Under the pieces are notes generated by a model. The model was not told the origin of the DNA, made no database searches, and saw only the letters and a list, made by a program, of their open reading frames with translations. Below, one piece after another: positions 34,638 to 45,244 of a stretch of 64,000 bases of DNA. Where the stretch lies: contig NZ_MASN01000001.1 in the NCBI RefSeq assembly GCF_001861355.1, positions 1 to 64,000 of the forward strand, in the 5' to 3' direction. Positions within the stretch are counted from its first letter, which is position 1, and the number at the start of each line of letters is the position of its first letter. Made by a program: the position numbers and the translations under genes. Source of the stretch: Natrialba sp. SSL1. GTDB taxonomy: Archaea > Halobacteriota > Halobacteria > Halobacteriales > Natrialbaceae.

Positions 34638-36104
34638 TTAGCTCCAGGTATCTGGATCGACTGCGTGATCGCCAGCGCCGCCCTCACCGTAGAGATGGCA
34701 GGCAACCGGATGTGCGCCCTCTCCGAGACCCGGGTTCTCGCGCTCACAGACGCTCTCGTACTCCATCCGAAGGATCGACTCGGCTGCTTCCCAGTCGGCG
34801 TCTGCCAGTTCGGCGAAGGCCTCGTCGACGACCTCGCGGTGGCGATCCGGCAACGGCTCGTCGAACAACCGCTCGTGGAGCAGATCGACGAACGCCGGGA
34901 CGTCTTCGGACGGAACCGACCCGTCCTCAAATTCGATCTGGTCGCCACCAACGGTCTCGAGTGAGATGTCTCGACTCTCGACCCGCTCTCGAGCGGTCAT
35001 GATCTCGCGGAAGGTCTCCTGTTCGATCTGCAGGTTCTCCGGTGGGATCACCATCGGACACCGCGTCCGGAACCGACAGCCACTCGGCGGATCACGCGGC
35101 GACGGCACGTCTCCCGCGAGGGTCTCTCGGTCGCGCTCTCGTTCCTCGGTCGTCGCCCTCGGGACACTCTCGAGTAGCGCCTTCGTGTAGGGATGTTTCG
35201 GATCGTCGAACAGCTCCTCGACGGGGCCGACCTCGACGATCTCACCGAGGTACATCACGGCGACCCGGTCACAGATGTGGCGGATCACCGAGAGGTCGTG
35301 GCTGATGAGCAGGTAGGTGAGGTCGAACTCGTTTTGCAGGTCCTCGAGGAGGTTCAGGACCTGTGCCTGCACGGAGACGTCGAGCGCGCTCGTCGGCTCG
35401 TCGAGCACGAGGAACTCCGGCTCGAGTGCGAGCGCGCGGGCGATGCCGATGCGCTGGCGCTGGCCGCCGGAGAACTCGTGGGGGTAGCGGTCGAGTTGGT
35501 CGGTCGAGAGGCCGACGCGCTCGAGGAGGTCCTGCACACGGGCACGGCGTTCGTCCGGGGTACCGACGTCGTGAATGTCGAGTGGCTGCTTGACGATGTC
35601 GCCGATCGTCATCCGCGGGTCGAGACTCGAGAAGGGGTCCTGGAAGACGACCTGTGCGTTCTGGCGGAAGTCGGTGAGTGATCCGTCGTCCATCTCGTAG
35701 ACGTTCTCGCCGCCGAACTCGACGCGGCCGTCGGTCGGCTCCTGGAGGCGCAACAGGGTTTCACCGGTGGTCGACTTCCCGCAGCCGGATTCGCCGACGA
35801 GACCGAGCGTCTCGCCCGCGTGGATGTCGAAGCTCACGCCGTCGACGGCGCGGACGGCGACTGGCTCGCCGCCCAGGAGTCGGTCGAGCAGCGAGTCGTT
35901 CTCCCAGAAGTACTTCTCGAGGTTCTGGACGCTGACCAGCGGTGCTTCAGCACCCGTTACAGCCGACGTGGTGGCGTGGGCATCGCTGTCGACTCCCGTT
36001 CGGGACGTCGTCTCTGTTTCGGACCCGGAACCGGCAGCGTTCACTCCTGACTCCGTCCCTGCTGTCTCGGCCGTGTGGTCGTGTTGCTCATCGGAACTCA
36101 TCAT
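34638..36104 (-). CDS. dppF: Dipeptide/oligopeptide ABC transporter ATPase, second subunit
   Basis: A 488-residue ATPase. After an acidic 50-residue extension come Walker [11 protein letters not shown]-loop [12 protein letters not shown], signature SGGQRQRIG, and Walker [13 protein letters not shown] with [12 protein letters not shown]. The oligopeptide-specific C-terminal domain has [11 protein letters not shown], and a further 100-residue C-terminal region carries no known motif. It is the last gene of the A-B-C-D-F operon; its ATG overlaps the dppD stop by 4 nt. Confidence 0.93.
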   Translation of the reverse strand: MMSSDEQHDHTAETAGTESGVNAAGSGSETETTSRTGVDSDAHATTSAVTGAEAPLVSVQNLEKYFWENDSLLDRLLGGEPVAVRAVDGVSFDIHAGETLGLVGESGCGKSTTGETLLRLQEPTDGRVEFGGENVYEMDDGSLTDFRQNAQVVFQDPFSSLDPRMTIGDIVKQPLDIHDVGTPDERRARVQDLLERVGLSTDQLDRYPHEFSGGQRQRIGIARALALEPEFLVLDEPTSALDVSVQAQVLNLLEDLQNEFDLTYLLISHDLSVIRHICDRVAVMYLGEIVEVGPVEELFDDPKHPYTKALLESVPRATTEERERDRETLAGDVPSPRDPPSGCRFRTRCPMVIPPENLQIEQETFREIMTARERVESRDISLETVGGDQIEFEDGSVPSEDVPAFVDLLHERLFDEPLPDRHREVVDEAFAELADADWEAAESILRMEYESVCERENPGLGEGAHPVACHLYGEGGAGDHAVDPDTWS

Positions 36105-37387
36105 GACTCACCTCCGGACTCCTCGATTGTCGTCTGTGGCTGCGTTCGCTCCTCCGGCGGTTCGCCCGCGGACTGGTCGGGCGTTTCGTGCTTGTCCCCC
36201 GCTGGCCGTTCGGTTTCGTCGAAGTAGCCTGCCGGTACCGCATCCCGCTCGTCGTACGAGCGCTCTGCGAGCACACACCGGACGGTGTGGTCGTTACTGC
36301 CCGAGGCAGCGTACTCGGGCGGGTGTTCCAGACACTGATCCATCGCCTTCGGACACCGGTCGGCGAAGTGACACCGGTCTCCCATCTCGTGATCGAGCAG
36401 GCTGGGGACGTTCCCGCCAATCGGCTGGAGCCGACCGCCAGCGCTCTCGAGGTCTGGAATCGAGCCGAGCAGCCCCTCCGTGTAGGGATGGACGTGGTCG
36501 TCGAAGACGTCCTCGAGTGTCCCCCGCTCGACGATCTCGCCGGCGTACATCACGCCGACGCGGTCGCACATCCGCGCAACGACACCCAGGTTGTGCGTGA
36601 TCAACAGGATCGTCATGCCCGTCTCCTCCTGCAAGTCGTCGAGCAGATCGAGGATCTGGGCCTGAATCGTCACGTCCAGCGCCGTCGTCGGCTCGTCGGC
36701 GACGAGTACGTCCGGCTCACCCGCAAGCGCCTGGGCGATCATCGCCCGCTGGAGCATCCCACCCGAGTACTCGTGTGGGTACTCGTCGGCTCGCTCGACG
36801 GGGTCCGGAATGCCGACTAACTCGAGTAGCTCGATCGCTCGCTCCCGGCTTTCGTCGGTGACGAATCGCTGGGAGGGGAGCATCGTCGAGAGCAGGTAGT
36901 TGCTAAAGGAGTAGTCGGCCGTCTGTGTCTTGGCCTTCGTCGAGCGTGGGTTCGCACTGGCGCGTTGCTGGACCTCGACGGCTTCGGCGAGCTGTTCGCC
37001 GACGGTCAAGCTGGGGTTGAAGCTGCTCTCGGGGTCCTGGAAGATCATGCTGAAGGAGGTTCCCCGGAGCGCCGTTCGCTCCTGTTCGGTGATCGAGAGC
37101 AGGTCGACGAAGTCGCCGTCGACGGCTTCGTCGTTGTCTTCGGCGATGTGGTCGGCAAGTTCGGCGTCGTTGAACCAGATACGCCCGTCCGTGATCCGAC
37201 CGGGCGACTCGATGAGGTCCATGAGCGAGCGGGCGGTCACGCTTTTCCCGCTGCCACTCTCGCCGACGATGCCGAAGACCTCGCCGCGTTCGATGCGGAA
37301 GTCAAGGTCGTCGACTGCGTTTACCTGCCCCTGTTCCGTAAAGAAGCGAGTCGAGAGTCCCTCGACGCGGATAATATCCTCAGTCAT
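36101..37387 (-). CDS. dppD: Dipeptide/oligopeptide ABC transporter ATPase, first subunit
   Basis: A 428-residue ATPase: Walker [10 protein letters not shown]-loop [17 protein letters not shown], signature YSGGMLQRA, and Walker [13 protein letters not shown] with [13 protein letters not shown]. The C-terminal cysteine region ([16 protein letters not shown]) is typical of oligopeptide family ATPases. ATG 37387 follows the dppC stop directly; GTG 37396 is an alternative. It would pair with DppF to drive import. Confidence 0.93.
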   Translation of the reverse strand: MTEDIIRVEGLSTRFFTEQGQVNAVDDLDFRIERGEVFGIVGESGSGKSVTARSLMDLIESPGRITDGRIWFNDAELADHIAEDNDEAVDGDFVDLLSITEQERTALRGTSFSMIFQDPESSFNPSLTVGEQLAEAVEVQQRASANPRSTKAKTQTADYSFSNYLLSTMLPSQRFVTDESRERAIELLELVGIPDPVERADEYPHEYSGGMLQRAMIAQALAGEPDVLVADEPTTALDVTIQAQILDLLDDLQEETGMTILLITHNLGVVARMCDRVGVMYAGEIVERGTLEDVFDDHVHPYTEGLLGSIPDLESAGGRLQPIGGNVPSLLDHEMGDRCHFADRCPKAMDQCLEHPPEYAASGSNDHTVRCVLAERSYDERDAVPAGYFDETERPAGDKHETPDQSAGEPPEERTQPQTTIEESGGES

Positions 37388-37388
37388 G

Positions 37389-38399
37389 TTAGACACCTCC
37401 CTCTCCCTCGATGTTCGGGTCGAGGGCGTCCCGGAGCCAGTCGCCGAGCAGGTTGATGCTGACTACGGCGAGCACGATCGCGATGCCGGGGATCGTCGAG
37501 ATCCACCAGGCGGTTCGCAGGTAGTCCTGGCCCTGGCTAATCTCGTACCCCCACGAGAGCGTCGTCCCGGAGAACCCGAGGTACGACAGCGAACTCTCGA
37601 GGAGGATGATCGCGGCGACCTGGATCGTCGCGAGCACGATGATCGGCGTGAGGCTGTTCGGCAGGACGTGCTTGCGAAGCACGGTCCAGTTGCTCGCGCC
37701 GAGGCTTCGTGCGGCTTTCACGTACTCTTCGTTGCGTATCGCGAGCGCCTCTCCGCGGGCGACGCGGGCGAACCACACCCAGTTGACGAGTGCAACGACG
37801 AGTGTAACAGTGCCGGGAAGCACCGCGTATTCGGGCATCCCATCGGCGAACCCGGCCATAACGATCGGATCCGGTATGTGTTGGACGCTTCTGCCGAACA
37901 CCCCGATGAGGGCGATTGCGAGGACGAGCGACGGGAACGCGAGCATGATGTCCGCAACCCGCATCATGGAGTCGTCCGTCCGCCCGCCGAAGTACCCCGC
38001 AACCAGCCCGAACGGCACGCCGAAGGCCGCAGCCAGACCGGTTCCGATCAACCCGACTAACAGCGACGTTCGCGCACCGAACAGCATCCGCGAGTAGACG
38101 TCCTGTCCGAGGTTGTTCGTCCCGAGTACGTGCTCGGAGGTTGGCTCGACCGTGTGTGGAATGCGTTCACGGCCGTCGTCACCATCCTCCCAGGCGTGTG
38201 TCTCGTAGTCGAACCCGATCGGTGGGTAGGAACTGCCCTCCTCGTCGAAGTGACCGGTCTGACCCGGATGATGGGTCGCAAGTATCGGTGCGAAGGTCGC
38301 GACCAGAATAATGACGAGCGCAATCGCGAGTCCGAGTTTCGCCATCAGACTCTGGTCGAACTCCCGCTTCAGACTCGATTTGAGCCGATCGGAAATCAT
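37389..38399 (-). CDS. dppC: Dipeptide/oligopeptide ABC transporter permease C
   Basis: A 336-residue permease with an N-terminal helix (KLGLAIALVIILVATFAPILA), a periplasmic-side insertion (HPGQTGHFDEEG to RIPHTVEPTSEHVLGTNNLGQDVYSRML) and five further helices. The EAA-like coupling loop EEYVKAARSLGASNWTVLRKHVLPN is intact. The start overlaps the dppB stop by 4 nt. Confidence 0.93.
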   Translation of the reverse strand: MISDRLKSSLKREFDQSLMAKLGLAIALVIILVATFAPILATHHPGQTGHFDEEGSSYPPIGFDYETHAWEDGDDGRERIPHTVEPTSEHVLGTNNLGQDVYSRMLFGARTSLLVGLIGTGLAAAFGVPFGLVAGYFGGRTDDSMMRVADIMLAFPSLVLAIALIGVFGRSVQHIPDPIVMAGFADGMPEYAVLPGTVTLVVALVNWVWFARVARGEALAIRNEEYVKAARSLGASNWTVLRKHVLPNSLTPIIVLATIQVAAIILLESSLSYLGFSGTTLSWGYEISQGQDYLRTAWWISTIPGIAIVLAVVSINLLGDWLRDALDPNIEGEGGV

Positions 38400-39385
38400 T
38401 CGTCGACCACCCGCGGGTTGAGGTAGGCGTACAGCGAGTCGACGACGATGTTGATCACGACGAACCCGATCCCGATGAAGATGAGCACGCCCTGGATCAC
38501 CGGCCAGTCACCGGCATAGAGGGCGTTGATCAGCCTCGTACCGAGTCCCGGCCAGTCGAAAACCCACTCGGTGATGACCGCGCCACCGATGAGCGTCCCG
38601 AGTTGAAGGCCGAGCACCGTGATGATCGGGATCATCGTGTTCCGAAGGACGTGCTTGTATCTGATCAGCACGCTCGGCAGTCCCTTCGCTTCGGTCGCCG
38701 TCACGTAGGGCTTTCCGAGTTCGTCAACCATACCACTGCGTGTCAGTCGCGTAATAAGGGCTGTAAAGTACGTCCCTAGTGTGAGAGCGGGCAGCGTCAT
38801 ATGGCGGAACCAGGTAATCAGATCGTTGAAGTAGCCGGTCGTGACGAGCACGGTCACGGCTTCGACGAAGCCAACCGGGCGCTCGCTCACCGGGAACACG
38901 CCAAACTGCACCGAGAGGACGAGAATCAACATGATCCCCAGCCAGAAGTTCGGCGTACTGATCCCAACCAGCGAGAACATCGTTGCGCTGTAATCCGAGG
39001 GCTGGTGTCGCCTCGTTGCGCTGATCACGCCAAGTGGGATCGCGATGACGATCGCGACGATCGTTGCGGCGATCGCTAACTCGAGTGTCGCTGGCACTCG
39101 TTCGATAACCATGGTCGTTACGTCGCGGCGAGACTGGTACGAGAATCCGAGGTCGCCGACCAGGATGCCCTGGAGGTACTCGATGTACTGGATGAGCAGC
39201 GGCTGGTCGAGTCCCATATCCTCGCGAACCTGTTGACGGATTTCGGGGGATGTCGCCGGATCAACGATCAGGTCGACGGGGTCACCAGGTGCGATAGCCC
39301 GAAGTCCGAAGGTGATCGTGACCACTCCCCAGACGACGAAGATACCCTGTAGTGTTCGTTTAATAAGGAATTTGGCAAGAGACAT
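38396..39385 (-). CDS. dppB: Dipeptide/oligopeptide ABC transporter permease B
   Basis: A 329-residue permease. It begins KFLIKRTLQGIFVVWGVVTITFGLRAIAPGDPVDLI, the usual DppB/OppB N-terminus, has six helices and the coupling loop KPYVTATEAKGLPSVLIRYKHVLRN. It lies between the solute-binding protein gene (265 bp upstream) and dppC, with which it overlaps. Confidence 0.93.
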   Translation of the reverse strand: MSLAKFLIKRTLQGIFVVWGVVTITFGLRAIAPGDPVDLIVDPATSPEIRQQVREDMGLDQPLLIQYIEYLQGILVGDLGFSYQSRRDVTTMVIERVPATLELAIAATIVAIVIAIPLGVISATRRHQPSDYSATMFSLVGISTPNFWLGIMLILVLSVQFGVFPVSERPVGFVEAVTVLVTTGYFNDLITWFRHMTLPALTLGTYFTALITRLTRSGMVDELGKPYVTATEAKGLPSVLIRYKHVLRNTMIPIITVLGLQLGTLIGGAVITEWVFDWPGLGTRLINALYAGDWPVIQGVLIFIGIGFVVINIVVDSLYAYLNPRVVDE

Positions 39386-39650
39386 CGACTATGTATGCGT
39401 TCGAATCGTGCGAAGATGGATCGTCTGTTGGTACGTCTGCTGTGCGTGTCTTGACATTGGTCCGACGTTGGTGTCGGTTCGCCACGTCGTGTGGGTCCGA
39501 CACCGATCACCGATCACCGAACCGCTACCCGAAGTCGCGGAAGCTGCCTCCCCAGCAGGCATCGCGTGTTTCGGGTGGCGAGTAGTCAGTGACGGTCGAC
39601 GGGCACGAGTGGCGAGTGGCGAGTCGTGTTTCGTGTCCTGTTCTTGATCC

Positions 39651-41207
39651 CTACCGCTGCATCTCGTCCAGGAAGATGCTTTCGTCGGCGCGTGGCTCCC
39701 AGTCGACGTCAGAGCGGATCCCGTAGATACTCTCCTCGCGGTGGAGGAAGACCCACGGCGCTGCCTCGTAGAGCTCTGCGTTGATCTCCTGGAGGAGTTC
39801 TTCGCGCTCGTCCGGATCGTCGACGCTCTGGCTCTCGGTGATCATCTCCTCGATGTCGTCGTCCATGAAGTTGTACGACGCCTGTCCCTCGACGAACCAC
39901 GGGGTAAGGCCGTAGTCGCCGTCGTACGTCGGGTTCCCCCAGCCGATAAGGAAGAAGTCCGGCGACGTCGACGGGTCGCCGTCGAGCGAGGACTCGGTGA
40001 GGCTCTCGAAGTCGACGATCTGGAAGTCACAGGAGACGTTGTCCAGCTGGTCGATCTGCTGGGCCGCCGTCTCCGCGACTTCGGTGTCGTTGAGGTATCG
40101 TCCCTCGGGCGACTCGAGTGTGATTTCGACGTCCTCGTAGCCACTCTCCTCGACGAGCGCTTCGGCCTCCTCAGGATCGTGTGGGTATGGGTCCAGCTCG
40201 TCGTTGTAGCCGAAGACACCCTCTGGGAGGGGCTGGGAACTCGGTGCACCGAAGCCGTCGAGCACGTTGTCGATGATAGAATCGACGTCGACAGCGTAGT
40301 TCATCGCCTGGCGGAACTCCTGGCTGTCGAACGGTTCGTCGTCGTTCGGCATGACCAGGAAGATGTTTCGGAGGCTGGTGACCGTCCGAATATCGGCGTC
40401 ATCGAGTTCGTCGATTCCCGCAGTGTCCGTCGGCGGGACGTTGACGATCAGGTCGCTCTCGCCCGTCTCGAGTTCGGAGACTCGCGTGCTCGCCTCGCTG
40501 GCTGCACGGTAGCGGACGCGGTCGATATCGGGGACATCGCCCCAGTAGTCGTCGAACGCCGTGTAGATAATGTCCTGATCCGGCGTGTACTCTTCGACCT
40601 GGTACGGCCCGGTTCCGTTCAGTTCCTCGTTTGCGGGCTGGTCCTGGTCTTCCATCCACTCCTCGCTGACGACGGTCGCGACGGTAGCGAGGTTGAACTC
40701 GACCAGCGACGCCACGGACTCGTGTTCGACGAGCACGGTCGTGTCGTCCTCGGCTTCAGCGCCGGTGACACCGGGGTAGCGGTCGGCCTGTTCGCTGACG
40801 ATGCCGACGTCTTCGTCGACGGCACGGTTGATCGTGTACGCGACGTCCGAGGCCGTCATCTCCTGGCCCTCGTGGAACACGACATCGTCTCGAACCGTCA
40901 GCTCCATCGTGTTGTCGTCGGGGTGGTCCCACTCCTCGACGATTCGTGGCTCGAGTTCACCGTCGGACGTAATGTCCCAGAGCGGCTCGTACACCTGGTC
41001 GAGCACGTTGTACGTCGGCGAGTCGTTGTGGTCGTTCGGATCGACCGTTGTCGCAAACTCCCCCTGCGTGACGACGAACTCGTCGTCACCATCACCGTTC
41101 GAGTCGTCAATACAGCCAGCTATTGCTGCAAGCCCAGCAATACTCGTCGCTGCTCCGGTCCGCTGCAGTAGCGTCCGGCGGTCGAGTGAATAATTGGCAC
41201 CCTGCAT
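39651..41207 (-). CDS. dppA: Dipeptide/oligopeptide solute-binding lipoprotein
   Basis: A 518-residue extracellular binding protein of family SBP_bac_5. The N-terminus has a twin-arginine signal (SLDRRTLLQRTG) and lipobox ending AIAGC, so it is exported folded and lipid-anchored. Family segments include DQVYEPLWDITSDGELEPRIVEEW, VRDDVVFHEGQEMTASDVAYTINR and FDSQEFRQAMNYAVDVDSII. A strong TATA box lies about 30 bp before ATG 41207, so I prefer that start to ATG 41219. It leads the transporter operon; the exact ligand is unknown. Confidence 0.93.
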   Translation of the reverse strand: MQGANYSLDRRTLLQRTGAATSIAGLAAIAGCIDDSNGDGDDEFVVTQGEFATTVDPNDHNDSPTYNVLDQVYEPLWDITSDGELEPRIVEEWDHPDDNTMELTVRDDVVFHEGQEMTASDVAYTINRAVDEDVGIVSEQADRYPGVTGAEAEDDTTVLVEHESVASLVEFNLATVATVVSEEWMEDQDQPANEELNGTGPYQVEEYTPDQDIIYTAFDDYWGDVPDIDRVRYRAASEASTRVSELETGESDLIVNVPPTDTAGIDELDDADIRTVTSLRNIFLVMPNDDEPFDSQEFRQAMNYAVDVDSIIDNVLDGFGAPSSQPLPEGVFGYNDELDPYPHDPEEAEALVEESGYEDVEITLESPEGRYLNDTEVAETAAQQIDQLDNVSCDFQIVDFESLTESSLDGDPSTSPDFFLIGWGNPTYDGDYGLTPWFVEGQASYNFMDDDIEEMITESQSVDDPDEREELLQEINAELYEAAPWVFLHREESIYGIRSDVDWEPRADESIFLDEMQR

Positions 41208-41229
41208 ACGTTGACTCATAGAAGGGCTG

Positions 41230-41244
41230 TTATTTATATATACT
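41230..41244 (-). promoter_or_regulatory. TATA box of the dpp operon
   Basis: On the minus strand TATATATAAATAAC spans about 41243-41230. Its centre is about 30 bp from ATG 41207, so transcription would begin close to that codon (leaderless) and just inside the longer 41219 frame. Confidence 0.65.
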
Positions 41245-41402
41245 GGTACGGCATCACATATCTCGTGCGTAAGTGTCTCATTTCTCTAGGTATCGCGGAC
41301 AAATACGCACTTTCTCGGCACATTCTGGGAGAGAACACTGTCACGGATTCACCACCTGAGACGTGCCACAAGTTTAAGTGCGACACAGGACGTACCACGA
41401 GT

Positions 41403-42050
41403 ATGGCCGCTCACGGCCGGTCCGCACTGCGGGACCTGTTCGACGAGTCGCCGACGCCCCACATCGCCCACCCCCCGCGGACCCATCACCGAGACTTCTA
41501 CGTCGCTACCGATGGGTCCTTCCGCCAGTCGGGTGGCGGGCTCGGCGCCGTCATCGAAACGCGCGACGGCACCCGCGTCGCCAGAGTTGCGACCGCGGAT
41601 ACGCCGCCGGACAACAACGTCGCCGAGTATCGGGCGCTTCACCTCGGACTCGACGTACTCGCCGCACGCGCGCCGCGGGACGCATCTGTTGGCGTCCTCA
41701 TCGACCACGACGCGCTGGCGAGCAACGTCAACAATACGATCCTGGCGACGAGTCACCCGGATGGAAAACCGCCACAACCGGTTTCGATTCCGGCTGCAAC
41801 GCGCTATCACTGGCGTGGCATCCAAGCACGGCTCACCGGCTTCGGCGAGGTCCGTGCTGCCCGAATCGACAGCGACCAGAACCCGGCCCATCCGCTCGCG
41901 AACGCACCCGGTCAGTACCAGCACGTCAACCGCGAACCCGACCGCTGTGTGCTCCCGGAACCGCCACAGTCGGAGCCGTCCCCGACCGAGTTCCCGCCAC
42001 CATCTCGTGCGAACCGGAACAACGGTGGTGGCAGTCAGGCCTCTGACTGA
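41403..42050 (+). CDS. RNase H-like protein
   Basis: A 215-residue protein with an RNase H fold: FYVATDGSFRQSGGGLGAVIE holds the first catalytic Asp, NNVAEYRALHLGLDVLAARA the Glu, VGVLIDHDALASNVN the next Asp, and DSDQNPAHPLANAP the last acidic/His region. This is the type I RNase H-like group widespread in archaea, which cleaves RNA in RNA-DNA hybrids. The last 40 residues are low-complexity and Pro-rich. ATG 41403 places the domain near the N-terminus; the longer frame begins inside the dppA promoter. Confidence 0.85.
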   Translation: MAAHGRSALRDLFDESPTPHIAHPPRTHHRDFYVATDGSFRQSGGGLGAVIETRDGTRVARVATADTPPDNNVAEYRALHLGLDVLAARAPRDASVGVLIDHDALASNVNNTILATSHPDGKPPQPVSIPAATRYHWRGIQARLTGFGEVRAARIDSDQNPAHPLANAPGQYQHVNREPDRCVLPEPPQSEPSPTEFPPPSRANRNNGGGSQASD

Positions 42051-42144
42051 CGAAACCGCCACCGCCATCGAGTATCGGGTATCGTGTAGGCCGAGCGCAG
42101 CCGAACCGCCATCGTTATTTCGCCGCTCCAGAGAGTCGTCTTCG

Positions 42145-42603
42145 ATGAGCCTTCGCGTCGCCGTCGCCGCCCCGTTCGTCCAGAACGGCACGAACCGACT
42201 CGAGGAGAACGAGTTCGTCGTCGCGCTCTCGCTCGACCGCGACTGGTTCTCGCCCGATCAGTCAAAACGCCTGATCGACGTGGCGACGCAGGACGGCCTC
42301 CTCGAACCCGATGGCAACGAACTCGTCGCCGGGTTCGACCCCACCGAGGTGACGATTCCGGAAGCGTTCGTTCCGGACGAAGATATTCTCACGGAGCGCT
42401 CCGCGTTCGAACGCGTCCTCGACGCGCTCGTCGCCGAAGGCATGGCCAAACACGAGGCCGTCGGGGCGATCAACACACTCCAGGGCGAACTCGGTGTCAC
42501 GATCGAGACGGCAGCAGTGATCTACGCCCGCCGCGAGGGGCTCGACATCGACGAGTTGATTCCGGTTGCGCGTTCGGCGCTCGTCCCTGACGCAGACAGC
42601 TAG
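42145..42603 (+). CDS. DUF2240-family protein
   Basis: A 152-residue archaeal protein: SLRVAVAAPFVQNGTNRLEE, then FVVALSLDRDWFSPDQSKRLIDVATQDGLL and the C-terminal helical region FERVLDALVAEGMAKHEAVGAINTLQGELGVTIETAAVIYAR. Family DUF2240 proteins occur in most haloarchaea and methanogens; function is unknown. It lies 94 bp after the RNase H gene and may share its transcript. Confidence 0.8.
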   Translation: MSLRVAVAAPFVQNGTNRLEENEFVVALSLDRDWFSPDQSKRLIDVATQDGLLEPDGNELVAGFDPTEVTIPEAFVPDEDILTERSAFERVLDALVAEGMAKHEAVGAINTLQGELGVTIETAAVIYARREGLDIDELIPVARSALVPDADS

Positions 42604-42734
42604 GTGTCGGCTACCCTAAAAGTCAGCACCCGGAAACCAGCGGTCAGTATCCTGCGGCTAGTACCCAGCAACCCGAAGCCAGAAGCCGAAGAGCGTTAAC
42701 CGCCACACCCAGAACAGCTACCAGAGACTCACTC

Positions 42735-43166
42735 ATGGTCGAGGACCGGATCACCGACGGCACCCGAATCGCACAACTGCTCTCCTCCGAACTCGACGGC
42801 CGAGAAGACGGGGGACTCGAGTCCCTCGCCGTCACGAACGCGGACACGGATGTCGAGCCGACGGCGGATGGAACGCGTGCGTACGATGTGACGATGACTA
42901 GAGCTGTGGATACTGCTGCAGGCGAGAGCGGTGATGACGACACCACACTACTCGCCCAGGTGTTCGTCCAGCCGGATCGCGCCCGACTCAAGTTCACCGC
43001 TGGACAGGACGGTGCGGCTGAGGCGGCCGCCGAGGCCGACCTTCGCGTTCGGCCGAAGGCGACCCAGCCGCCGCGGACGCTGGTGTTCGTCGAGAGCGGT
43101 GCGGAGGTCAAGCGAGCAACGGATGTCGTGCAGGCAGTTCTCAGCGCCGTCCAGACGGCAGACTAG
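42735..43166 (+). CDS. Conserved haloarchaeal protein of unknown function
   Basis: A 143-residue acidic protein: MVEDRITDGTRIAQLLSSEL, a beta-rich middle (TRAYDVTMTRAVDT, TTLLAQVFVQPDRARLKFTA) and a C-terminal TLVFVESGAEVKRATDVVQAVLSAV. I recognise the type as a stand-alone conserved haloarchaeal gene but not a function. It follows the DUF2240 gene by about 130 bp. Confidence 0.7.
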   Translation: MVEDRITDGTRIAQLLSSELDGREDGGLESLAVTNADTDVEPTADGTRAYDVTMTRAVDTAAGESGDDDTTLLAQVFVQPDRARLKFTAGQDGAAEAAAEADLRVRPKATQPPRTLVFVESGAEVKRATDVVQAVLSAVQTAD

Positions 43167-43396
43167 CTGGACAGTGTACCGGTGATGGCTGCGGTCCGGC
43201 GGTCGTGATAGAGACGGAGGTGGTCAACCGGACGGACGAGGTCGTATTGGGAATGCTCGCCTGGTGCAACCGGTAGTATCAGGTATTCTGAACAGCCGGG
43301 CGCAGATCACTGTCTGGCGTTTCCAACCCAAAATCGACAACTACGGTATCGCCTTTCGACATTATTACTTTCCTACGCTCGTATCGTTCGAACAGA

Positions 43397-45244
43397 ATGG
43401 CTACTGAGGTTGCGCTTACCGTCGATCTCGCTATTATTCTTTTCAGTGCGACACTCGCCGGATTCGTCGCCAAACAGACGGGCCAACCGACGATCATCGC
43501 CTACATTCTCGCTGGGGTCGTAATCGGCCCAGCGGCGCTCGGGATCGTCGAGGTCAGCGAACTGACTGAACTGCTCTCCGAACTCGGACTCGCGTTCTTG
43601 CTGTTCTTGCTCGGGATCAAGATGCGACTCGAGGAGATCCGTCACGTTCTCTCGTCGATCGTCAAAATCTCGATCCCGCAGATGATCGCGGTCTTCCTCG
43701 TGGGTGCAGGCATCGCGTTCGCGCTCAACTTCGGCCTCGTCGAGTCGGTGTTGATCGGTCTGGCGGTGATGTACAGTTCGACCGCGGTCGTCATCAAGAT
43801 GCTCACGGACAAGGACGAGGCGACCTCGCTCCACGGAAAGCTCGACGTTGGCGTCTTGCTCGTGCAGGACGTCGTCGTCGTCATTATCCTGGCCGTCCTC
43901 GCGGCTGGACAGCCGGACAGCCTCGCCGAGGTTGCGACGACCCTCGCCGTCGTGCTGGTCCTCGTTGCGCTCGTGACGATTGCGGCTCTCGTCTCCTCGC
44001 GAACGGTCTTGCCGGTCGTCTTCCGCCGGATTGCCGACAACGAGGAGATCTTCTTCCTCGTCGCCATCGCGTGGGCGTTCCTGTTCGTGTTCGTCTCCGA
44101 CAACATCAACCTCTTTCTCGAGCCACTGTTCGGGATTACGGCGTACCTCTCGATCGAGATGGGAGCGTTCATGGCCGGCGTGGCCATCGCACAGCTTCCG
44201 TACAGCAAGGAGTTACAGGACCGGGTCAACCCGCTGACGGACCTGTTCGTCATGGTCTTCTTCGTCTCGGTCGCGATCGACCTCGAGGCGGCACAACTCT
44301 TAGAGTACGCCCCGGAGGCGATCATCGCCGCGCTGGTGTTGATGCCCGTGAAGTTCCTCATCTTCTTCTCACTACTCGACTGGCAGGGCTTTGGCTCCGA
44401 GACGACGTTCCTCGGCAGTATCAACATGATTCAGGTCAGCGAGTTCGGGATCATCGTCGCCGCCGTCGCTGTCGAGGGTGGCTTCATCGAGCCCGAAATC
44501 CTCGGCTTCATGACGCTGCTGGCGATCTTCACGATGGCCGTCTCCGTGTACCTCATCGAGTTCAGCCACCAGCTATTCGAGCGCTTCGAGCCGACGATCA
44601 CGCGGTTTACGAGTGAGGGCGACTTCGAGGGCGGCAAACAGGAGTATCGGGATCACGCGGTCGTCGTCGGCTACGACGAGGTGACCCGAAACGCGCTCCC
44701 ATTGCTCGCGGCCCACTACGACGACGTCGTCGTCATCGATCGAACGGTCGAACACATCGAGACGCTCGAGGCAGAAGGATACGACACCGTCTACGGTGAC
44801 TTCCGCAACGCGACGATTCGGAAGGATGTCGCCGTCTCGAAGGCCGACTTCGTTCTCTCGTCGTCGGTCGATCCGGCGGTGAACTCGGTGTTACTCGAGT
44901 CGGTCGACGAGGAGGCGACTGTCCTCGTCGAAGCCGAGCGACTCGAAGACGCGCGTCTGCTCTACGAAAGCGGTGTTCACTGTGTGCTCATGACCCCATA
45001 TCTCGCGGCCGACAGACTCGGAGAGTATCTGGAGACGTACCTCGAGGAGGGCAGCGACGACGAACTCGAGGCGGCACTCGAGTCGGATATCGAACTGTTG
45101 GATAGTACTGAACCGTTCCCGGGGCCTGCTGGTGGTGTTGAAACGGGGACTGGTGCTGGTACTGGTCTTGGTTCTGGCTCTGGAACTGACGATAGCAATG
45201 ACAGTGGTAGTGGAAGTGGCAATGGAGGTGGTCTCGATGAGTGA
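43397..45244 (+). CDS. CPA2 cation/proton antiporter, first gene of pair 1
   Basis: A 615-residue protein. The membrane domain (about 1-385) has 12 or more helices, starting LAIILFSATLAGFVAKQTGQPTIIAYILAGVVIGP, the exchange-site motif LLVQDVVVVI and the QVSEFGIIVAA helix. The cytoplasmic part is a TrkA-N-like fold, HAVVVGYDEVTRNALPLLAA, in which the GxGxxG is replaced by GYDEVT. The tail is Gly/Ser/Asp-rich. It probably exchanges Na+ or K+ for H+ across the membrane. The stop overlaps the next gene by 8 nt. Confidence 0.9.
   Translation: MATEVALTVDLAIILFSATLAGFVAKQTGQPTIIAYILAGVVIGPAALGIVEVSELTELLSELGLAFLLFLLGIKMRLEEIRHVLSSIVKISIPQMIAVFLVGAGIAFALNFGLVESVLIGLAVMYSSTAVVIKMLTDKDEATSLHGKLDVGVLLVQDVVVVIILAVLAAGQPDSLAEVATTLAVVLVLVALVTIAALVSSRTVLPVVFRRIADNEEIFFLVAIAWAFLFVFVSDNINLFLEPLFGITAYLSIEMGAFMAGVAIAQLPYSKELQDRVNPLTDLFVMVFFVSVAIDLEAAQLLEYAPEAIIAALVLMPVKFLIFFSLLDWQGFGSETTFLGSINMIQVSEFGIIVAAVAVEGGFIEPEILGFMTLLAIFTMAVSVYLIEFSHQLFERFEPTITRFTSEGDFEGGKQEYRDHAVVVGYDEVTRNALPLLAAHYDDVVVIDRTVEHIETLEAEGYDTVYGDFRNATIRKDVAVSKADFVLSSSVDPAVNSVLLESVDEEATVLVEAERLEDARLLYESGVHCVLMTPYLAADRLGEYLETYLEEGSDDELEAALESDIELLDSTEPFPGPAGGVETGTGAGTGLGSGSGTDDSNDSGSGSGNGGGLDE

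Noticed and set aside
39741-41171. 476-codon plus-strand open frame
   Set aside because: Antisense shadow of dppA.
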